Shown here piece by piece: positions 53,758 to 63,022 of a stretch of 64,000 nucleotides of DNA. Position 1 is the first letter of the stretch; every line of letters starts with the position of its first letter. Below the pieces are notes generated by a model. The model was not told where the DNA came from, made no database searches, and saw only the letters and a program-made list of their open reading frames with translations. The DNA comes from Streptomyces netropsis (GTDB lineage Bacteria > Actinomycetota > Actinomycetes > Streptomycetales > Streptomycetaceae), in NCBI RefSeq assembly GCF_014203545.1, contig NZ_JACHJG010000001.1, forward strand, positions 496,001-560,000. Reading direction: 5' to 3'. The position numbers were made by a program, and so were the translations under genes.

Positions 53758-54282
53758 GTGGCGCCGCGATTCACCTATCCGGAGGTGGGAGCCACCGGGC
53801 GGGAACCCCTGCCCGGCGGGTACTCCCACCTCCGCGTCACCACGCGCACCGGCCACGGCCGGGCCGTCTTCGAGGCGGCCGCCGACGCCGTGCTGACCTG
53901 GGGAATGCACCGGGCCGCGGGTGTGCAGATCGCCGACGGCACGCCCCCGGCCGCGTACGGCGTCACCGTGACCCCCGGCGTCGGCATCGGCCCGCTGCGG
54001 ATCTCCGGCCCCTGCGCGGTGGCCTGGGCGTTACGGGAGGAGCGGCGGGCCGGTTTCGCGTACGGGACCCTGCCGGGCCACCCCGAGACGGGGGAGGAGG
54101 CCTTCGTCGTGACGATCGACGACGAAGGGGACGTCACGCTGACCGTCATCGCCTTCAGCCGCCCCGCGCGCTGGTTCACCAAGGCCGCCGGACCGCTGGT
54201 GCCCCTCTTCCAGCGGGCGTACGCGCGGGGCTGTGGACGCGCCCTGCGCAAGGAAGCCGCCCGCAGGGTGAGCCGGGCCTGA
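53758..54282 (+). CDS. DUF1990 protein
   Basis: The protein has 174 residues and matches DUF1990: 'FTYPEVGATGREPLPGGYSH' at the N-terminus, 'FEAAADAVLTWGMHRAAGVQ' and 'AFAYGTLPGHPETGEEAF'-like central strands, and 'FQRAYARGCGRAL' at the end. It probably has a START/ligand-binding-like fold; the function is unknown. The GTG at 53758 is the first that starts the conserved region; no good ribosome site, so coupling with the previous gene is likely. Confidence 0.85.
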   Translation: MAPRFTYPEVGATGREPLPGGYSHLRVTTRTGHGRAVFEAAADAVLTWGMHRAAGVQIADGTPPAAYGVTVTPGVGIGPLRISGPCAVAWALREERRAGFAYGTLPGHPETGEEAFVVTIDDEGDVTLTVIAFSRPARWFTKAAGPLVPLFQRAYARGCGRALRKEAARRVSRA

Positions 54283-54492
54283 TCGCACCCCCCTCGCCGC
54301 CGTCCCGACTGCGGGTGCCCCGCGCGCCCGCGTCCCACCGGCGTACGGAATCCCCTGTACCGCTCCACCGGCCCGGCTGCGCGGACCCGCTCGCGCGGCT
54401 TCGGTATCCCCGCCCTACCGCGTCGGGACCCACTTCTTACGGCCGGCGGCCGAAGCGAGCGCGTACGGGTGCGTAGCCGGTGCGTACGGGGA

Positions 54493-55134
54493 CTACGGGG
54501 CGGCCTGCGCCTCGGCGGGCTGCGGGCGGCTCATGAGGAACGCCGCACCCGAGCCGGCGGCGAAGAGCGCGAAGACCGAGACGGCCGTGCCCAGCCAGGT
54601 CGCTCCCAGCCATTGGCCGCCGAAGTAGCCGAGGCTCACGCTGTACGCCGCCCAGGTCAGACCCGCCAGCGCGGACCAGGGGAGGAACTCGGCGACCCTG
54701 CGGTGCATCACCCCCGCGCCGAGGCTCACCACGGACCGCCCCGCGGGCGCGAACCGGGCCAGGACGACGAGCGGGCCGCCGCCGCGCAGCAGCGCCGTGC
54801 CCAGCTTGGCCTGGGCCGCGGTCAGCCGGCGGGAGCGGGAGATGGCGCGGTCGAAGCGGTCGCCGCCGCGCCAGGCGAGACGGTAGGCGACCAGGTCGCC
54901 GAGGACGGACGCGGTCGCGGCACACATCACGAGGGCCAACATGTCAGCGAATCCCGCGTGGCCCCGGGCGGCGTCGGCCGCCGCGTCGGCGGCGGTGCCC
55001 GCGGCCGCGGTGGCGGCGGTGATCACCAGGACCCCGCTCGGCAGCACCGGCAGAAAGACATCGAGGAGAACGGACAAGCCGACGATCACATAAATCCATG
55101 GCGTGGTGGCCAACGCCCCCAACTGCTCCAGCAC
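54493..55134 (-). CDS. DedA-family membrane protein
   Basis: The protein has 213 residues with about five hydrophobic segments. The DedA/VTT core is visible as 'LPSGVLVITAATAAA', 'GDLVAYRLAWRGGDRF', 'VVLARFAPAGRSVVSLGAGV' (conserved Arg and Gly) and 'LAGLTWAAYSVSLGYFGG'. The family scrambles undecaprenyl-phosphate or phospholipids. The GTG at 55134 follows GGGAGATC. Confidence 0.88.
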   Translation of the reverse strand: MLEQLGALATTPWIYVIVGLSVLLDVFLPVLPSGVLVITAATAAAGTAADAAADAARGHAGFADMLALVMCAATASVLGDLVAYRLAWRGGDRFDRAISRSRRLTAAQAKLGTALLRGGGPLVVLARFAPAGRSVVSLGAGVMHRRVAEFLPWSALAGLTWAAYSVSLGYFGGQWLGATWLGTAVSVFALFAAGSGAAFLMSRPQPAEAQAAP

Positions 55135-55292
55135 GTCCTGATCTCCCGGTACGGTCCCCCGCCGCGACGTCGCAGGGGAGCGGCAGGGGCGGCCTTCACA
55201 ACCGTACAGCGTACGCCTGGGGCTCCTGGGGCGTGGTCGTAGGGGTTGTGATGTTGTGAAAGTCACGGATCAAGAGGGAGCCCGGTCATGCG

Positions 55293-55327
55293 CCAGGAGG
55301 GGTCCGGCGGTGCCGGACCCCTCCTGG
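55293..55327. terminator. Terminator of the DoxX gene
   Basis: A perfect 16-bp stem with a 3-nt loop lies 39 nt past the DoxX stop on the minus strand. Confidence 0.82.
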
Positions 55328-55365
55328 TGGCGGGCTGTGCGAGCGGCCGGGGGCCGCCCTCGCGG

Positions 55366-55845
55366 TCAGACCGCGCTGGGGGTGCGCTGCGCGGCGGACG
55401 CCGGGGCGTCCTCGCCGCGGGAGCGGGAGAAGAGGCGGTCCAGCGAGAGGGCGCCGGGACCGGTGAAGACGAGCAGGAAGAAGGCCCAGCAGAACATCGC
55501 CGAGGCCTCGCCGCCGTTCTGGATCGGCCACAGGGCGCTGCTCTGGTGCATGTCGAAGTACGCGTACGCCATGGAGCCGGAGGCTATGAAGGCCGCGCTG
55601 CGGGTGCCGAGGCCGAGCAGCACCAGGCCGCCGCCGACGAGCTGGATGACCGCGGCGTACCAGCCGGGCCAGGTGCCGGCGGAGATCGTGCCGCCGCCGA
55701 CCGCGCCACCGAGGACGCCGAACAGGGAGGCGGCGCCGTGGCAGGCGAAGAGCAGGCCGACCACGATGCGGAACGCGGAGAGGACATAGGGGCGGGCGGC
55801 GTCGAGCCGGGCGGTGAGCGCCGAGGCCGAAGACGTGGGGGGCAT
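55366..55845 (-). CDS. DoxX-family membrane protein
   Basis: The protein has 159 residues with four transmembrane helices; 'SAFRIVVGLLFACHGAASLFG' opens the DoxX core and 'LVGGGLVLLGLGTRSAAFIASG' continues it. In mycobacteria DoxX works with SodA and SseA in a membrane oxidative-stress complex; no partner is encoded here. GAGGA lies before the ATG. Confidence 0.9.
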   Translation of the reverse strand: MPPTSSASALTARLDAARPYVLSAFRIVVGLLFACHGAASLFGVLGGAVGGGTISAGTWPGWYAAVIQLVGGGLVLLGLGTRSAAFIASGSMAYAYFDMHQSSALWPIQNGGEASAMFCWAFFLLVFTGPGALSLDRLFSRSRGEDAPASAAQRTPSAV

Positions 55846-55928
55846 GGTGGGGCTCCTCGTGACGGGGACGGGAAACGACGAGGGCTCCAGGTTAGGTACC
55901 CCTAACGATACTTGCAAGTTCAAGTTTC

Positions 55929-57695
55929 TTATTTCATTCGAACGCGCGCCCTGACTTCGGCGGGCTCCGCCACCTCGACGTCCATGTCCAGAACCGCGGA
56001 CAGCCGCTTCCCGGAGTCGTTCGTCTCCGCGCGCGCCTGGTCGAGCCGCAGCCGGGCGGCGCGGCCGCGCAGGGTCAGTGTCATCAGCTGGTTGCCGAAC
56101 CAGGGACCGCCGCCGACCCTGTCCCAGTCGAACGCCGGACGCACCGCCCGTCCGTGCCGCGTCAGCGCCCGCCCCAGCCACCGCCCCGGTCCGCTCCAGC
56201 CGAAGCGGAAACCGAGCCGCACGGCGGTGTGGATGTTGTTGTGCACCGGGGAGCAGGTGAGCTGGAGGACCCGGCTGCGCACGGCCTCCGGCAGGGCGGG
56301 CTCGGCGACGTACGCATGGTGGACGTCACCGGCCAGCACGCTGATCGTCGCGGGGGCGTCCGGCCCGCTGCCCACCGTCGCGATCAGCTCGGTCAGCTCC
56401 GTGAACGACGCGGGGAACGCCGCCCAGTGCTCCAGATCCGCCCGCTGGCGCATCGTTTCGGCCACGCGTGCCCAGCGCGGCCCACGCTCCCCGGCACACA
56501 GGGCCGCGTTCCACACCTCCGCGTCGTGCACCGCCGGTGGCAGCAGCCAGGGCAGCGACGTGCCGATGAGGAGGTGGTCGTACGAGCCGGGGCCCTCCAG
56601 CACCTCCCCGCGCAGCCAGTCCGCCTCCGACGGGGCGAGCATCGCCCGGGCGCCCTCCCCGAGGACGCGCGTCGTACGGGTGTCGACCATCACCAGCCGT
56701 ACGCGCCCGAAGTCACGGCGATAGCTCCAGCGGGCCTCGGCCGGGTCGTCGTCGACGCGGGCGGCGAACTCCCGCAGCGCCTCGGTCCCGTCCGAGGCCG
56801 AGCTCACCGCCTTGAAGAGCTCGTCGCGGGCCAACTCGTCGGGGGAGAGGTTGCCCAGGTGCTGATACACCCAGTACGACATCAGGCCGCTGACCGCCCG
56901 CTCCCGCCACCACGGCGTCGCCCGCATCCGGGCCCGCCACGCCTCGCTGGTGTTCCAGTCGTCTATGACGTCGTGATCGTCGAAGATCATCAGGCTCGGG
57001 ACGGTGGAGAGCAGCCAGCGGACCTCCGGGTCGCGCCAGGACTCGTCGTAGAGCCGGGTGTACTCCTCGAAGTCCGCGACCTGGTGCCCCGGCGGCTCGG
57101 TGAGCGGGCGTCGCTCGGCGATCCAGCGCCGGGTGGCCTCGGAGGTCTTGTCCGCGTACACCTGGTCGCCCAGCAGCACGAGGACGTCGGGCCGGTCGCC
57201 GGGGCCGGCGCCGCCTTCGGCGCGCATCGAGCCGCTCGCCATGTCGCTCGCCAGGGTGTCGAGCGCGTCCGGTCCGAACGGGCCGAAGGGTTTCAGCCGG
57301 GCACGCGCGGCGGCGCCTTCGGCCTCCGGGGGCGGCGCGGCCCACCGGCAGGACCCGAAGGTGACCCGCACGGTGTCGTCGGCGCCGCCGCCTGCGCCGA
57401 TCGCGGGCGTGCGGATCGTGCTCGCGGGGAAGGACGAACCGGCGAGCGGCCACACCGGCTCGCCGTCCAGGAACACCTCGTACGCCGTCTCGCTCCCCGG
57501 CGTGAGGCCGGTGACCGGCACCAGGGCGTAGTGGTGACCGGCCACCTGCCAGGTGTGCGCCGAGCCGCCCGCGCCGTCGGCGCAGCGGACCTCCGCCTCG
57601 CAACTCCGGTCGCTCTCGACCCACACGGTGGCGCTCGTCCCGCTCTGCCAGTCGACGTACCGCAGCAGCGGGCCCAGTCGCAGGGCTGCCGTCAT
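55929..57695 (-). CDS. PhoD-like metallophosphatase
   Basis: The protein has 588 residues. An N-terminal fibronectin-like domain (about 1-110) precedes the calcineurin-like core with metal ligands in 'VLLGDQVYAD', 'FDDHDVIDDWN' and 'VLAGDVHHAYVA'. There is no Tat signal, unlike secreted PhoD, so this is a cytoplasmic member of the family, with phosphoester substrates unknown. The ATG at 57695 is preceded by GAGGGGAGA. Confidence 0.9.
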   Translation of the reverse strand: MTAALRLGPLLRYVDWQSGTSATVWVESDRSCEAEVRCADGAGGSAHTWQVAGHHYALVPVTGLTPGSETAYEVFLDGEPVWPLAGSSFPASTIRTPAIGAGGGADDTVRVTFGSCRWAAPPPEAEGAAARARLKPFGPFGPDALDTLASDMASGSMRAEGGAGPGDRPDVLVLLGDQVYADKTSEATRRWIAERRPLTEPPGHQVADFEEYTRLYDESWRDPEVRWLLSTVPSLMIFDDHDVIDDWNTSEAWRARMRATPWWRERAVSGLMSYWVYQHLGNLSPDELARDELFKAVSSASDGTEALREFAARVDDDPAEARWSYRRDFGRVRLVMVDTRTTRVLGEGARAMLAPSEADWLRGEVLEGPGSYDHLLIGTSLPWLLPPAVHDAEVWNAALCAGERGPRWARVAETMRQRADLEHWAAFPASFTELTELIATVGSGPDAPATISVLAGDVHHAYVAEPALPEAVRSRVLQLTCSPVHNNIHTAVRLGFRFGWSGPGRWLGRALTRHGRAVRPAFDWDRVGGGPWFGNQLMTLTLRGRAARLRLDQARAETNDSGKRLSAVLDMDVEVAEPAEVRARVRMK

Positions 57696-57781
57696 GCCGG
57701 TCTCCCCTCCGTCATTTCCGTACGGTACGAAACGAGGGAGGGGAGCACGGAGTTTCCCATTCCGGGTGAAGTTCGCGCGGG

Positions 57782-58450
57782 TCAGCAGCCGTTGAGGACA
57801 GCCGCCAGCTTGTTCTTCTCGGCGGGGTCGACGGTCAGCTTGTAGTGGTGCTTCACCGTGACCCACATCTGCGTGTACGTACAGGCGTAGGACGCGAGGG
57901 GCGGCATCCACTGCGCCGGGTCCTTGTCGCCCTTCGCCTGGTTCACCCGGTCGGTGACGGCGATCAGCTGCGAGTGGGTCAGGTCGTTGGCGAACGCCTG
58001 CCGCTGCGCGGTCGTCCAGGTGTTGGCACCCGAGCGCCACGCCTGCGCCAGCGGCACGATGTGGTCGATGTCGATGTCCTGGGCGTCCTCCCAGGTGGCG
58101 CCGTCGTACGGCGAGAACCAGCGGCCCTCGACGGCGGCGCACTTGCTGTCCTGCTGCACGTCCTCGCCGTCGCGCTTGAGGACGACCTCGCGGGTGTTGC
58201 AGGCACCGCCCTGGCTGCTCCAGTGCGGGAACTTGGCCCGGCTGTAGCCGTCCATGGAGCCCTCGCTCTGGACCGTCAGCTCGCCCAGGTACGTACGGGC
58301 GGTCGCGGCGTCCGCCGGGGCGGGCGGCGCGGCGTGCGCGGCCGGGCCGCTGAGGACGATCGTGCCGACCAGGGCGGCGAGCCCGCCGCCGACGGCCGCA
58401 CGACGCGCGTAGACGCCGCGCAGAGGAGAGGTGACGCGTATACCGGACAT
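57782..58450 (-). CDS. Secreted HNH-type nuclease
   Basis: The protein has 222 residues with a signal peptide (cleavage near AHA-A, residue 40). The GmrSD/DUF1524-like HNH site is 'DIDHIVPLAQAW' (Asp129, His130), followed by 'AVTDRVNQAKGDKDP' with Asn170 and Lys173. Two Cys pairs are likely disulfides. Secreted nucleases of this type degrade extracellular DNA. GGGAG precedes the ATG. Confidence 0.9.
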   Translation of the reverse strand: MSGIRVTSPLRGVYARRAAVGGGLAALVGTIVLSGPAAHAAPPAPADAATARTYLGELTVQSEGSMDGYSRAKFPHWSSQGGACNTREVVLKRDGEDVQQDSKCAAVEGRWFSPYDGATWEDAQDIDIDHIVPLAQAWRSGANTWTTAQRQAFANDLTHSQLIAVTDRVNQAKGDKDPAQWMPPLASYACTYTQMWVTVKHHYKLTVDPAEKNKLAAVLNGC

Positions 58451-58685
58451 GGGAACTCCCTTGAAGTGGGGGGTTGTCGGCCGTCGGAGCGCGGCCAGGA
58501 TCGCGGCGACGGGTTGCCGAGGGGTGGTCGCCGGGTAACAGCGTGGCGACGCGACCATGTCAAAGCAAGGGGGCGGGAACGTGATCCACCCCTCGACGGG
58601 GCGCGCTGACATGCCGACGGGACGGGCTGACACGCCGCCAGCCACACGCGACGGAACGGATGTTCGCCGCCCGTAGGGTGGCCGC

Positions 58686-59477
58686 GTGCTCGCCGCCGAA
58701 GTCCTGCTGCCCGTCGACACCACCCTCGCAGTGGTCCTCGCGGCCCTGCTCGCCGCCGCCGTCACCGTCGCCGCGCTCGCCCGTCTCACCGGCGACCGGG
58801 GCCGGGGCTACGCCCGCCAGATCGCCGTCGCGGGGCTGCGGGCGGCCGTGCAACTGGCGGCGGTCTCCGCACTGATCGGCTGGGTGGTGCGGGCGGCCCC
58901 GCTGCTGCTGTGCTTCGTGCTGCTGATGTTCGCCGTCGCCGTACGGACGGCGGGGCGCCGCGTCACGGACAACGGCACGTGGTGGTGGGCGGCCGTGCCG
59001 ATCGGGGGCGCGGTGCTGCCGGTCGTCGCCGTGCTGCTGCTGACCGGGCTCGTGCCGTACCAGGGCATCGCGCTGATCCCCATCACCGGCATCCTCATCG
59101 GCGGCGGTCTGACCGCGACGGTCCTCGCCGGGCGGCGCGCGCTGGACGAGCTGCGCACCCGGCACGGCGAGGTGGAGGCGGCCATGGCCCTCGGCTTCCT
59201 CGATCGCGAGGCGAGGCTGGAGATCGCCCGCCCGGCCGCCTCGGACGCCCTGCTGCCGGGCCTGGACCAGACCCGGACCGTGGGCCTCGTCACGCTGCCG
59301 GGGGCCTTCGTGGGCATGCTGCTGGGCGGCGCCTCGCCGCTGCTGGCGGGCGCGGTGCAGCTGTTCGTGCTGGTCGCGCTGATGGCGGTGCAGGTGGTGG
59401 CGGTGGCCGTCACCTTGGAACTGATCGCCAGGGGTCTGCTGCACCGGGCTGCCTCCACCGAGGTACCTGTACCCTGA
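58686..59477 (+). CDS. FetB-like ABC permease (UPF0014), no linked ATPase
   Basis: The protein has 263 residues with about seven hydrophobic segments; 'LIPITGILIGGGLTATVLAG' and 'GLVTLPGAFVGMLLGG' are typical of UPF0014/FetB iron exporters. The FetA ATPase partner is not in this window. GTG start. The stop is followed within 10 nt by the Mn2+ riboswitch of the next gene. Confidence 0.85.
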   Translation: MLAAEVLLPVDTTLAVVLAALLAAAVTVAALARLTGDRGRGYARQIAVAGLRAAVQLAAVSALIGWVVRAAPLLLCFVLLMFAVAVRTAGRRVTDNGTWWWAAVPIGGAVLPVVAVLLLTGLVPYQGIALIPITGILIGGGLTATVLAGRRALDELRTRHGEVEAAMALGFLDREARLEIARPAASDALLPGLDQTRTVGLVTLPGAFVGMLLGGASPLLAGAVQLFVLVALMAVQVVAVAVTLELIARGLLHRAASTEVPVP

Positions 59478-59483
59478 AGGGAG

Positions 59484-59615
59484 CAGAAGGGGAGTAGCTC
59501 TTCGCCGGACCGTCGACATACTGCTGAGTTCGCTCAGCCGGCGCCCGGAGGCGGATGTCCTGCATCCGCCAGCGAGACCTTCGGCCGCAGTGTCCATGAC
59601 GCTGCCGTGCCGAAG
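59484..59615 (+). promoter_or_regulatory. yybP-ykoY (Mn2+) riboswitch
   Basis: The conserved strands are GGGGAGTAGC (59489-59498) and GAGACCTTC (59574-59582). GAAGG (59486-59490) pairs with CCTTC (59578-59582) to close stem P1. An alternative hairpin joins CTTCGGC (59579-59585) to GCCGAAG (59609-59615) and would break P1, a plausible expression platform. It lies upstream of a GDT1/UPF0016 Mn2+ exporter, the usual partner of this riboswitch class. Confidence 0.87.
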
Positions 59616-59682
59616 CGACCCCTGATCTCCACGCAGGCCCCGTCCCTCGGTGCGCGCAGCCCACACCGACAGAGGAAACCCT

Positions 59683-60264
59683 GTGTTCAGCTTCACCGTC
59701 GCCGCCCTGGTCTTCGGGGTCGTCTTCCTGGCCGAGCTGCCGGACAAGACCGCTCTCGCCGGCCTGATGCTCGGCACCCGCTACCGCGCGAGCTACGTCT
59801 TCGTCGGCGTCGCCGCGGCCTTCGCCGTCCACGTGGCCTTGGCCATCGCCGCGGGCAGCGTGCTGACCCTCCTGCCGCACCGCCTCGTCCAGGCCGTCGT
59901 CGGCCTGCTCTTCCTCGCGGGCGCGGCGATGCTGCTGCTGAAGAAGGACGACGGCGAGGAGGAGATCAAGAAGCCCGCCGACCAGTCCTTCTGGAAGGTC
60001 TCGGGCGCGGGCTTCATGCTGATCCTGGTCGCGGAGTTCGGCGACCTCACCCAGATCATGACCGCCAACCTCGCCGCCCGCTACGACGACCCCGTCTCGG
60101 TCGGCGTGGGCGCGGTGCTGGCCCTGTGGTCGGTGGCGGGCCTGGGCATCGTGGGCGGCCGCACGCTCATGAAGCGGGTGCCGCTCGCGTTGATCACGCG
60201 GATCGCGGCGGTACTGATGCTGGCGCTGGCGGGCTTCAGTCTGTACGAGGCGATCGCGGGCTGA
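59683..60264 (+). CDS. GDT1/TMEM165 (UPF0016) family Mn2+/Ca2+ exporter
   Basis: The protein has 193 residues with six transmembrane helices in two inverted repeats. The cation-binding signature E-x-G-D-(K/R)-(T/S) appears as 'FLAELPDKTALA' in the first half (Gly changed to Pro) and 'VAEFGDLTQIM' in the second (K/R changed to Leu). The family exports Mn2+. GTG start with AGAGGAAA upstream, following the riboswitch. Confidence 0.92.
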   Translation: MFSFTVAALVFGVVFLAELPDKTALAGLMLGTRYRASYVFVGVAAAFAVHVALAIAAGSVLTLLPHRLVQAVVGLLFLAGAAMLLLKKDDGEEEIKKPADQSFWKVSGAGFMLILVAEFGDLTQIMTANLAARYDDPVSVGVGAVLALWSVAGLGIVGGRTLMKRVPLALITRIAAVLMLALAGFSLYEAIAG

Positions 60265-60756
60265 CGGGCGGGGCTCTGCCGCGCTCGGGCGGCGAGGCCC
60301 GGGAACCCGCCGCCTGAGCTCGACGCGGGTGCGCTCGCGCAGGACGCCGGCGAAGCCGGCGGCCACGGCGTGCTGGAGGCGGGACCCGCCGCTCACGCCT
60401 GACAGTCCTTCAGCTCCGCCAAGGGCTGAAGGGCTGAAAAGTTGTCAGGGGCACCCGCACCGCAGAACGGCATGCCTCGATCACAAAAGTTGACTGACCT
60501 CAAGCATGACATTTTGTCGTCACTCAGATGGCTCGTTAGTGCTCAGCCGTCCAGGGAATTGTCATATCGGCATATCGGAGAAATGCGATGGCATGTCATG
60601 GCATCCCGATAGGTAATCGCTCTGCGCCGACTGGGGTCGAGCCCGTGAGGTCTCGACGCGAGTACGGCGGCTTGTGGCCCGGCCAAGGTTCACCACGAGC
60701 GCCGCGAATCCCTTTCGGGGTCGGCAGGGCTCAACGGCGACAAGAAAGGTCTTGCT
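60265..60756. other. Gap before the ice-binding/collagen-like gene
   Basis: No gene is supported in this 492-nt stretch. Around 60480-60620 GC falls sharply, and there is a tandem CATATCGG repeat (60563-60578) and a direct repeat ATGGCAT-N3-ATGGCAT (60588-60604). The downstream part near 60690-60750 can fold into GC stems and is probably the mRNA leader. Confidence 0.4.
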
Positions 60757-62265
60757 ATGGCAGTTGATGCCATCCAGTCCAAACCACCAGGCAGGAGGTT
60801 CAGACGTTCCCGTCTGGCGGCCCTCGCCATGGCTCCCGGAGCGATGCTGCTGGCGGCGGTCACCATGCTCTCGAGCGTCGCGCACGCTCTGGAGGCTCCC
60901 GTCAACCTGGGGACGACCGCCAGTTACGGGGTACTGGCCGGTGCGACGGTGACCAACACGGGCCCGACGGTCATCAACGGTGACCTGGGCCTGCACCCGG
61001 GCACCTCGGTGACCGGCTCTCCGCAGGTCAACGGCTTTCAGCATGTGGCCGACGCCGAAGCGTCCCAGGCGAAGTCAGACCTGGTCATCGCCTACGACGA
61101 CGCGGCCGGCCGGGCACTCACCGCCAGCGTGTCGGGTGACCTGACCGGACAGACGCTGACGACCGGCGTGTACAAGTCCACGTCGTCACTGGGCCTCACC
61201 GGCACCGTCACGCTGGATGCCCAGGGCAACCCCAATGCCGTCTTCATCTTCCAGATCGCCTCGACCCTGATCACGGGGTCGGCGAGCAACGTCGCCCTCA
61301 TCAACGGGGCGCAGGCCTGCAACGTGTTCTGGCAGGTGGGCAGCTCCGCCACCCTGGGGACCCACTCCTTCTTCAAGGGCACCATCCTCGCCCTGACGTC
61401 CATCGCGGTCCAGACCGGCACGGTGGTCGAGGGCCGGGCCCTGGCGCGCAACGGCGAGGTCACGCTGGACAGCAACACCATCACCCGGGCCAGCTGCCTC
61501 ACCGGCCCGCCCGGACCTTCCGGTCCTCCCGGACCCTCCGGTTCTCCCGGTGCCACTGGTCCTGCCGGGCCTTCTGGGAGTCCGGGTGCCACTGGTCCTG
61601 CCGGTCCTGCCGGTCCTGATGGGCCTGCTGGTCCTGCCGGACCTTCCGGGAGTCCGGGTGCCACTGGTCCTGCCGGTCCTGCCGGACCTGGCGGTCCTGC
61701 CGGTCCTGGTGGACCTGCTGGTCCTGCCGGTCCTGCCGGACCTGGTGGACCTGCCGGTCCTGCTGGTCCTGCCGGACCTGGCGGACCTGCCGGGCCTGCT
61801 GGTCCTGCCGGACCTGGCGGTCCCGCCGGTCCTGCCGGGCCTGCCGGTCCTGCCGGTCCTTCCGGGGGTCCGGGTGCTACCGGTCCTGCCGGGCCCGCCG
61901 GTCCTGGTGGACCTGTCGGTCCTGCCGGTCCTGGTGGACCTGTCGGACCTGCCGGTCCTGGTGGACCTGTCGGACCTGCCGGACCTGGTGGACCTGTCGG
62001 ACCTGCTGGTCCTGCCGGTCCTGTCGGTCCCGCCGGACCTGCCGGTCCTGGTGGTCCCGGCCACGACCACGGCCACGGGCATGGTCACGGCCACGACCAC
62101 GGTCACGGCCACGACCACGGTCACGGCCAGGACTACGGCCACGGCCACGGCCACGACTACGGTCACGGCCACGGCAATGGCCATGGTGGGCACGGGAAGG
62201 AGTGCCCCGACTACGGTCACGGCAACGGGTGGTTCTCGGCCTGGGGAACGTGCCCGACCTTCTGA
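60757..62265 (+). CDS. Secreted ice-binding-domain protein with collagen-like and His-rich tails
   Basis: The protein has 502 residues. After a signal peptide (cleavage near residue 44, VAHA-L) comes a DUF3494 ice-binding-like beta-helix domain (about 46-248). Residues about 250-430 are some 60 Gly-X-Y triplets dominated by GPA, GPG and GPV, a collagen-like rod. Residues about 430-485 alternate Gly/His/Asp (GHDHGHGH type), a probable metal-binding segment, and the end is '[20 protein letters not shown]' with a Cys pair. It is a surface or matrix protein of unknown function; an antifreeze role is not certain from the domain alone. AGAAAGG precedes the ATG. Confidence 0.9.
   Translation: MAVDAIQSKPPGRRFRRSRLAALAMAPGAMLLAAVTMLSSVAHALEAPVNLGTTASYGVLAGATVTNTGPTVINGDLGLHPGTSVTGSPQVNGFQHVADAEASQAKSDLVIAYDDAAGRALTASVSGDLTGQTLTTGVYKSTSSLGLTGTVTLDAQGNPNAVFIFQIASTLITGSASNVALINGAQACNVFWQVGSSATLGTHSFFKGTILALTSIAVQTGTVVEGRALARNGEVTLDSNTITRASCLTGPPGPSGPPGPSGSPGATGPAGPSGSPGATGPAGPAGPDGPAGPAGPSGSPGATGPAGPAGPGGPAGPGGPAGPAGPAGPGGPAGPAGPAGPGGPAGPAGPAGPGGPAGPAGPAGPAGPSGGPGATGPAGPAGPGGPVGPAGPGGPVGPAGPGGPVGPAGPGGPVGPAGPAGPVGPAGPAGPGGPGHDHGHGHGHGHDHGHGHDHGHGQDYGHGHGHDYGHGHGNGHGGHGKECPDYGHGNGWFSAWGTCPTF
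61504..62060 (+). repeat. In-frame Gly-X-Y tandem repeat region
   Basis: A 9-nt unit close to GGTCCTGCC repeats about 60 times in variants, encoding the collagen-like rod. DNA-level similarity between units makes this a likely site of length variation by slippage or recombination. Confidence 0.9.
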
Positions 62266-62362
62266 TCGCTCGGCCGTCGCGACGATGAGGAGGTAGTGAC
62301 CACGAACGACCGGACGGCGGAATGAACCCGCCGCGTGGCCGGTTGCATCGCGGTTGCGTATG

Positions 62363-62405
62363 ACGTTGGCCTCCACGACCCATGTGTGGTCGTGGAGGCC
62401 AACGT
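62363..62405 (+). terminator. Terminator of the ice-binding/collagen-like gene
   Basis: A perfect 18-bp stem with a 7-nt loop (CATGTGT) lies 97 nt past the stop, followed by GCGTTTG. Confidence 0.8.
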
Positions 62406-62842
62406 TGCGTTTGGGGGCGTCCGTGTCGTTGCGTGTCGAGGAACCAGCTGAGGCCCCTGCTGGGGCGACCCGTGGTGGGGGAGTCTCTCCGAGCCCGTTG
62501 TGGTCGTCGCGGGCGCAGTGCCGCCCACTACTTGGGCGATGAGATGGGGAGGCATCCTGTCGGATGGTGTGTGGCATGCCACTCGTGGCGTAATGGGGGC
62601 TTTGAGCCGACTGGGCGGGCCAGGCTGGGCTGCGTTGATCGCAGCCGTGTCAGGAGCCCGTGGTGGTCAGGTCGCGTGAGCGGATCTTCGTCCGGGACGC
62701 ATCCGGGGATGGGGGGCGAAGGTGACCTCGCCGCATGCCCGGCGCCGGTCGTCGATATCCACCCTGTGCACGAGCGCCTACCGACACCTTCTGGCATCTC
62801 TGGCATCTCTGGCATCGCGAAGAAGAGGAACGGAACCAGCGC
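62406..62842. other. Gap before the small NUDIX-like operon
   Basis: No gene is supported. The open frames here have poor codon bias. The 27-nt stretch at 62787-62813 repeats TCTGGCATC three times and lies directly upstream of the small gene; it may be a regulatory or structural leader. Confidence 0.4.
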
Positions 62843-63022
62843 ATGAAACCCATCGGCACCGCCAAGCCGGCCTCCGAACGGATCTTGGCCCGGATGCTGT
62901 TGCCCGCCCTCAGCGGGCGGTTCGTAGAGCTTGAGGCCACTGCACGGCGCGAACAGTCCTCCTACAGGCGGCTCCCGCTCGATCTGTGGCAGGCCGAGCG
63001 GGAGGCCGGTCCACCGCAATGA
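62843..63022 (+). CDS. Small basic protein, unknown
   Basis: The protein has 59 residues ('MKPIGTAKPASERILARMLL' start). It is helical and basic, with no known motif. It is accepted as a gene because its stop overlaps the start of the NUDIX-like gene (ATGA) and its codon use is Streptomyces-like. AGAGGAACGG lies about 10 nt upstream of the ATG. Confidence 0.55.
   Translation: MKPIGTAKPASERILARMLLPALSGRFVELEATARREQSSYRRLPLDLWQAEREAGPPQ

Noticed and set aside
61504..62200. Short tandem repeats as a possible CRISPR array
   Set aside because: The 9-nt and His-codon repeats are in frame inside one protein (Gly-X-Y and GHDHGH), without unique spacers of constant length.
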